DNA from: Streptomyces novaecaesareae
Lineage (GTDB): Bacteria; Actinomycetota; Actinomycetes; Streptomycetales; Streptomycetaceae
DNA: 64,000 nucleotides
Assembly: GCF_000716875.1 (NCBI RefSeq)
Contig: NZ_JNWQ01000004.1
Location: 1 to 64,000 of the forward strand
Direction of reading: 5' to 3'
This document shows positions 59,297 to 64,000 of the stretch, in pieces. The translations under genes were made by a program, and so were the position numbers. Each line of letters begins with the position of its first letter. Position 1 is the first letter of the stretch. The notes under the pieces were generated by a model. It ran no database searches. It was not told where the DNA came from and saw only the letters and a list, made by a program, of their open reading frames with translations.

Positions 59297-59740
59297 ATGC
59301 CGTCCAACGACGCCCGGATCCTCCGAGGCGCCGCGATTCCCACTGCGGCCGCCGGGATCATCGCCATGGCGATCTCCTTCGCCGTCGCCGGCGGGAAGGG
59401 GCTGCTCGGCGCCCTCTTCGGCGCGGTGCTGGTGATGGCCTTCTTCAGCTTCGGCCAGATCGCGCTCGACCGACTGACCAGGTCGAACCCGCAGATGATG
59501 ATGGCCGCGGGGCTGCTCGTCTACACCACGCAGATCCTGCTGGTCGGCATCGTGCTCGCGGTGTTCAAGAATACCGAGCTGTTCAACCGACAGGCCTTCG
59601 CCTTCACGCTGCTCGGCTGCGCCCTGATCTGGACGGGCTTCCAGGTGCGCGGTGCACTCAAGGCCAAGACCTTCTACGTCGACACCGACGCCTCGGAAAA
59701 CAAGGACGACAAGCCCTCCGACACGGGGCGTCAACAGTGA
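59297..59740 (+). CDS. atpI: ATP synthase protein I
   Basis: This 147-residue membrane protein starts at ATG 59297 (MPSNDARILRGAAIP), nine bases after GGAG; the frame extends upstream without support. Four helices are visible (AAGIIAMAISFAVAGG, LLGALFGAVLVMAFFSFG, MAAGLLVYTTQILLVGIVLAV, FTLLGCALIWTGFQ). AtpI helps assemble the c-ring and is not a subunit of the finished enzyme. The hydrophilic C-terminal tail (ASENKDDKPSD) is typical of actinobacteria. It heads the atp cluster. Confidence 0.88.
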   Translation: MPSNDARILRGAAIPTAAAGIIAMAISFAVAGGKGLLGALFGAVLVMAFFSFGQIALDRLTRSNPQMMMAAGLLVYTTQILLVGIVLAVFKNTELFNRQAFAFTLLGCALIWTGFQVRGALKAKTFYVDTDASENKDDKPSDTGRQQ

Positions 59741-59754
59741 CGAGGCCTCACTGT

Positions 59755-59771
59755 CCCCCCAACGAGGGGGG
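59755..59771 (+). terminator. Short GC hairpin between atpI and atpB
   Basis: CCCCCC-AACGA-GGGGGG forms a six-pair stem 15 bases after the atpI stop. It may attenuate read-through from atpI. Confidence 0.4.
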
Positions 59772-59776
59772 CGGTG

Positions 59777-59805
59777 TTTATGCCGCACTGACGGGCTGCT
59801 ATCGT
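59777..59805 (+). promoter_or_regulatory. Candidate internal promoter of atpB
   Basis: TTTATG (59777-59782), 17 bases, then TATCGT (59800-59805). The -10 is good and the -35 weak. It would give a leader of about 210 bases and let the catalytic subunits be made apart from atpI. Confidence 0.4.
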
Positions 59806-60025
59806 CCGTCGCAACAACGGAGTACGGGAAGAGGCCTGGTCTGTCCGAACAGCGGACTGATCGCCCCCCGGATCCGCGCAGTCTTCGATGATCCCGCTGT
59901 GGTGCAGTCCACTGCCGCGCGGGATCGGCGAGAAACCCATCAAGTTCCAGTGCCGCTCCGTGGCCTCAGGCCACGCCGACACACCGAGGTTGCCGTATCC
60001 ATGCGTCACGACGAAGGAGTCCGTG

Positions 60026-60838
60026 GTGAGTGCTGAACTCACGTCCCTCGCCTCAGGCAGTTGCCACTTCGGGGACGCTGGCTGCGGCTTCCCGGCCCCG
60101 GGTCTGAACGAATTCGACTTCAAGCCGATCTTCTCGATCGGCAGCTTCTACTTCAACAAGCCGATGCTGCTGTCGATGATCGTCGCAGTGCTGGTGGTCG
60201 TCTTCTTCTGGGCCGCGTTCGCCAAGCCGCGCCTGGTCCCCGGCAAGCTGCAGCTGGTCGGCGAGATCGGCTACGACTTCGTCAAGCGCTCCATCGTGCT
60301 GGAGACGATCGGCAAAAAGGGCGAGAAGTACGTCCCGATGCTGGTCTCGATGTTCTTCTTCGTGTGGCTGCTGAACATCATGTCGATCATCCCGTTCGCA
60401 CAGTTCCCCGTGACGGCGGCGATCGCGTTCCCGGCCGGCCTCGCGGCGGTCGTGTGGGTCACCTACATGACGCTGACCTTCAAGAAGCACGGCTTCGTCG
60501 GCGGTCTGAAGAACCTCTGCTGGCCGTCGGGCATCCCCGGCTGGGTCATGTTCATCCTGGTGCCGATCGAGTTCTTCTCGAACATCTTCGTGCGCCCCTT
60601 CACGCTCGCGGTCCGAGCCTTCGCGAACATGTTCGCCGGCCACCTGCTGATCGTGATGTTCTCCATCGCCTCCTGGTACCTGCTCAGCCCGTCCCTGGGC
60701 GCGCTGTACGGCTCGGCCTCGTTCGTCGTCGCCGTCGGCCTGACCGCCTTCGAGCTGCTGGTCCAGTTCCTGCAGGCCTACATCTTCGTGATGCTGGCCA
60801 GCAGCTACATCGCCGGTGCCCTCGAAGAGGCGCACTGA
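60026..60838 (+). CDS. atpB: ATP synthase F0 subunit a
   Basis: This 270-residue membrane subunit forms the proton half-channels next to the c-ring. GTG 60026 (VSAELTSLASG) follows GAAGGAG by six bases; a GTG at 60023 and longer frames are less well placed. Five to six helices are present. The essential arginine is in FTLAVRAFANMFAGHLL, with ELLVQFLQAYIFVML completing the C-terminal helix. An N-terminal stretch with two Cys (CHFGDAGCGFPAPG) is usual in streptomycetes. It is followed by atpE-F-H-A. Confidence 0.96.
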   Translation: MSAELTSLASGSCHFGDAGCGFPAPGLNEFDFKPIFSIGSFYFNKPMLLSMIVAVLVVVFFWAAFAKPRLVPGKLQLVGEIGYDFVKRSIVLETIGKKGEKYVPMLVSMFFFVWLLNIMSIIPFAQFPVTAAIAFPAGLAAVVWVTYMTLTFKKHGFVGGLKNLCWPSGIPGWVMFILVPIEFFSNIFVRPFTLAVRAFANMFAGHLLIVMFSIASWYLLSPSLGALYGSASFVVAVGLTAFELLVQFLQAYIFVMLASSYIAGALEEAH

Positions 60839-60863
60839 GCCCCGAGGCCCTGGCCTCCCATGA

Positions 60864-61169
<306 letters not shown>

Positions 61170-61180
61170 TTCCGGCGTAG

Positions 61181-62577
<1,397 letters not shown>

Positions 62578-62594
62578 GCACCCAAGCAGCACAT

Positions 62595-62633
62595 CCGACC
62601 CTCGGTCGGGAAACCGGCTCCCCAAGGAGCCGG
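62595..62633 (+). other. Two intercistronic hairpins between atpH and atpA
   Basis: CCGACC-CTC-GGTCGG (62595-62609) and CCGGCTCC-CCAA-GGAGCCGG (62614-62633) are perfect stems. No T-run follows, so they look like processing or stabilising elements in the 156-base gap rather than terminators. Confidence 0.55.
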
Positions 62634-62733
62634 CAAAACGTACGGCCGGTTCATACGACCCGGCCGAGAGTCGAGTACTTGCGGCCCTCAATGGCGGGCC
62701 GAGGATCGCAAACTAGGAGAGCAGGGAAGCCTG

Positions 62734-64000
62734 ATGGCGGAGCTTACGATCCGTCCGGAGGAGATCCGGGACGCGCTGGCCGACTTTGTCCAGTCGTACC
62801 AGCCGGACGCCGCTTCTGTGGAAGAGGTCGGCACGGTCACTGACGCAGCGGACGGTATCGCGCATGTCGAGGGCCTGCCCTCGGTCATGGCGAACGAGCT
62901 GCTGAAGTTCGAGGACGGCACGCTCGGCCTCGCGCTGAACCTCGACACCCGCGAGATCGGTGTCGTCGTCCTGGGTGAGTTCGGCGGCATCGAAGAGGGC
63001 CAGACCGTGCGCCGCACGGGCGAGGTCCTCTCGGTTCCGGTCGGCGACGGCTACCTCGGCCGCGTCGTGGACCCGCTGGGCAACCCGATCGACGGCCTCG
63101 GCGAGATCGCGGCCACCGGCCGTCGCGCCCTGGAGCTGCAGGCCCCCGGCGTCATGGCCCGCAAGTCGGTCAAGCAGCCGCTGCAGACCGGTATCAAGGC
63201 CATCGACGCGATGACCCCGATCGGCCGCGGCCAGCGCCAGCTGATCATCGGCGACCGCCAGACCGGCAAGACCGCGGTGGCCGTCGACACGATCATCAAC
63301 CAGCGTGACAACTGGCGCTCGGGCGACCCGGAGAAGCAGGTCCGCTGCATCTACGTCGCCGTGGGCCAGAAGGGCTCCACCATCGCGTCCGTCCGCGGCG
63401 CCCTGGAGGAGGCCGGCGCGCTGGAGTACACCACCATCGTGGCTGCTCCCGCCTCCGACCCGGCCGGCTTCAAGTACCTCGCCCCGTACACCGGTTCGGC
63501 CATCGGCCAGGAGTGGATGTACGACGGCAAGCACGTCCTGATCATCTTCGACGACCTGTCGAAGCAGGCCGAGGCCTACCGCTCCGTCTCCCTGCTGCTG
63601 CGCCGCCCGCCGGGCCGCGAGGCCTACCCGGGCGACGTCTTCTACCTGCACTCCCGCCTGCTGGAGCGCTGCGCCAAGCTGAACGACGCCCTGGGCGGCG
63701 GCTCGATGACCGGTCTGCCGATCATCGAGACCAAGGCCAACGACGTCTCGGCGTACATCCCGACCAACGTCATCTCGATCACCGACGGCCAGTGCTTCCT
63801 GGAGTCCGACCTGTTCAACGCCGGCATCCGCCCGGCCGTGAACGTCGGTATCTCGGTCTCCCGCGTCGGTGGCTCCGCCCAGATCAAGGCCATGCGCTCG
63901 GTCGCCGGCCGTCTGCGCCTGGACCTCGCCCAGTACCGTGAGCTGGAGGCCTTCGCCGCCTTCGGTTCCGACCTGGACGCGGCCTCCAAGGCCCAGCTGG
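62734..64000 (+). CDS. atpA: ATP synthase F1 subunit alpha, C-terminus cut by window edge
   Basis: The first 422 codons of the regulatory nucleotide-binding subunit lie in the window. ATG 62734 ([15 protein letters not shown]) follows AGGAGAGCAGG. The P-loop is [14 protein letters not shown], the Walker B aspartates are in [16 protein letters not shown], and the alpha-type signature includes [17 protein letters not shown]. About 90-110 C-terminal residues are missing at the edge. Genes for gamma, beta and epsilon are expected beyond. Confidence 0.97.
   Translation, partial: MAELTIRPEEIRDALADFVQSYQPDAASVEEVGTVTDAADGIAHVEGLPSVMANELLKFEDGTLGLALNLDTREIGVVVLGEFGGIEEGQTVRRTGEVLSVPVGDGYLGRVVDPLGNPIDGLGEIAATGRRALELQAPGVMARKSVKQPLQTGIKAIDAMTPIGRGQRQLIIGDRQTGKTAVAVDTIINQRDNWRSGDPEKQVRCIYVAVGQKGSTIASVRGALEEAGALEYTTIVAAPASDPAGFKYLAPYTGSAIGQEWMYDGKHVLIIFDDLSKQAEAYRSVSLLLRRPPGREAYPGDVFYLHSRLLERCAKLNDALGGGSMTGLPIIETKANDVSAYIPTNVISITDGQCFLESDLFNAGIRPAVNVGISVSRVGGSAQIKAMRSVAGRLRLDLAQYRELEAFAAFGSDLDAASKAQL

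Overview
The window is about 72% GC with strong GC bias at third codon positions, many GTG/TTG starts and Streptomyces-type regulatory motifs. Its gene order (kgd, two-component pair and lon on the left; argS, lysA, hom, thrC, thrB, rho, rpmE, prfA, prmC, glyA-like, wecA and the atp operon on the right) is that of a Streptomycetaceae chromosome (Streptomyces or Kitasatospora core region). I saw no insertion sequence, prophage, CRISPR array or replication origin.

Left part (1-20 kb): a Ser/Thr kinase cut by the window edge, the fused 2-oxoglutarate dehydrogenase Kgd, a sensor kinase/response regulator pair, a rhomboid-like membrane protein, Lon protease with ClgR-type and HspR-type sites in its promoter, a GtrA-like protein and a ROK regulator. 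A MarR-controlled export module follows (YhgE/DUF3533-like protein, MarR, DHA2 efflux pump) with clear palindromic operators. Then come a Pit phosphate transporter preceded by an array of PHO-box-like repeats and a secreted NlpC/P60 hydrolase.

Middle part (20-40 kb): an FdhF/YdeP-type molybdenum oxidoreductase, then an accessory block. Two paralogous Ser/Thr kinases (22553-24457 and 32115-33317) flank a cassette holding an FAD/NAD(P) protein, two paralogous amino-acid-type ABC permeases, one ATPase and two lipoprotein binding proteins. The cassette is bounded on both sides by GCCGTA-type hexamer repeats that supply the stop codons of the adjoining genes. A 25-codon leader peptide of the actinobacterial sulfur-attenuator type and a truncated start of a flavin monooxygenase precede the plus-strand operon, which points to organosulfur or sulfur-amino-acid uptake. 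After the block come an FAA hydrolase, a TetR regulator, a DUF885 metallopeptidase-like protein, a second DHA2 exporter and a secreted trypsin-like protease.

Right part (40-64 kb): tRNA-Arg(CCG), a stand-alone receiver protein, argS, and the aspartate-family genes lysA, hom, thrC and thrB. These are followed by rho, an LCP ligase, rpmE with a perfect SigR-type promoter, the translation-termination genes prfA and prmC, a threonylcarbamoyl-AMP synthase, an LMW phosphatase and a serine hydroxymethyltransferase-like protein that has lost the PLP-binding Asp. Last are a WecA/TagO-type transferase and atpI-B-E-F-H-A, with atpA running off the window. Most starts were chosen by ribosome-binding-site placement and protein start; no database search was possible.
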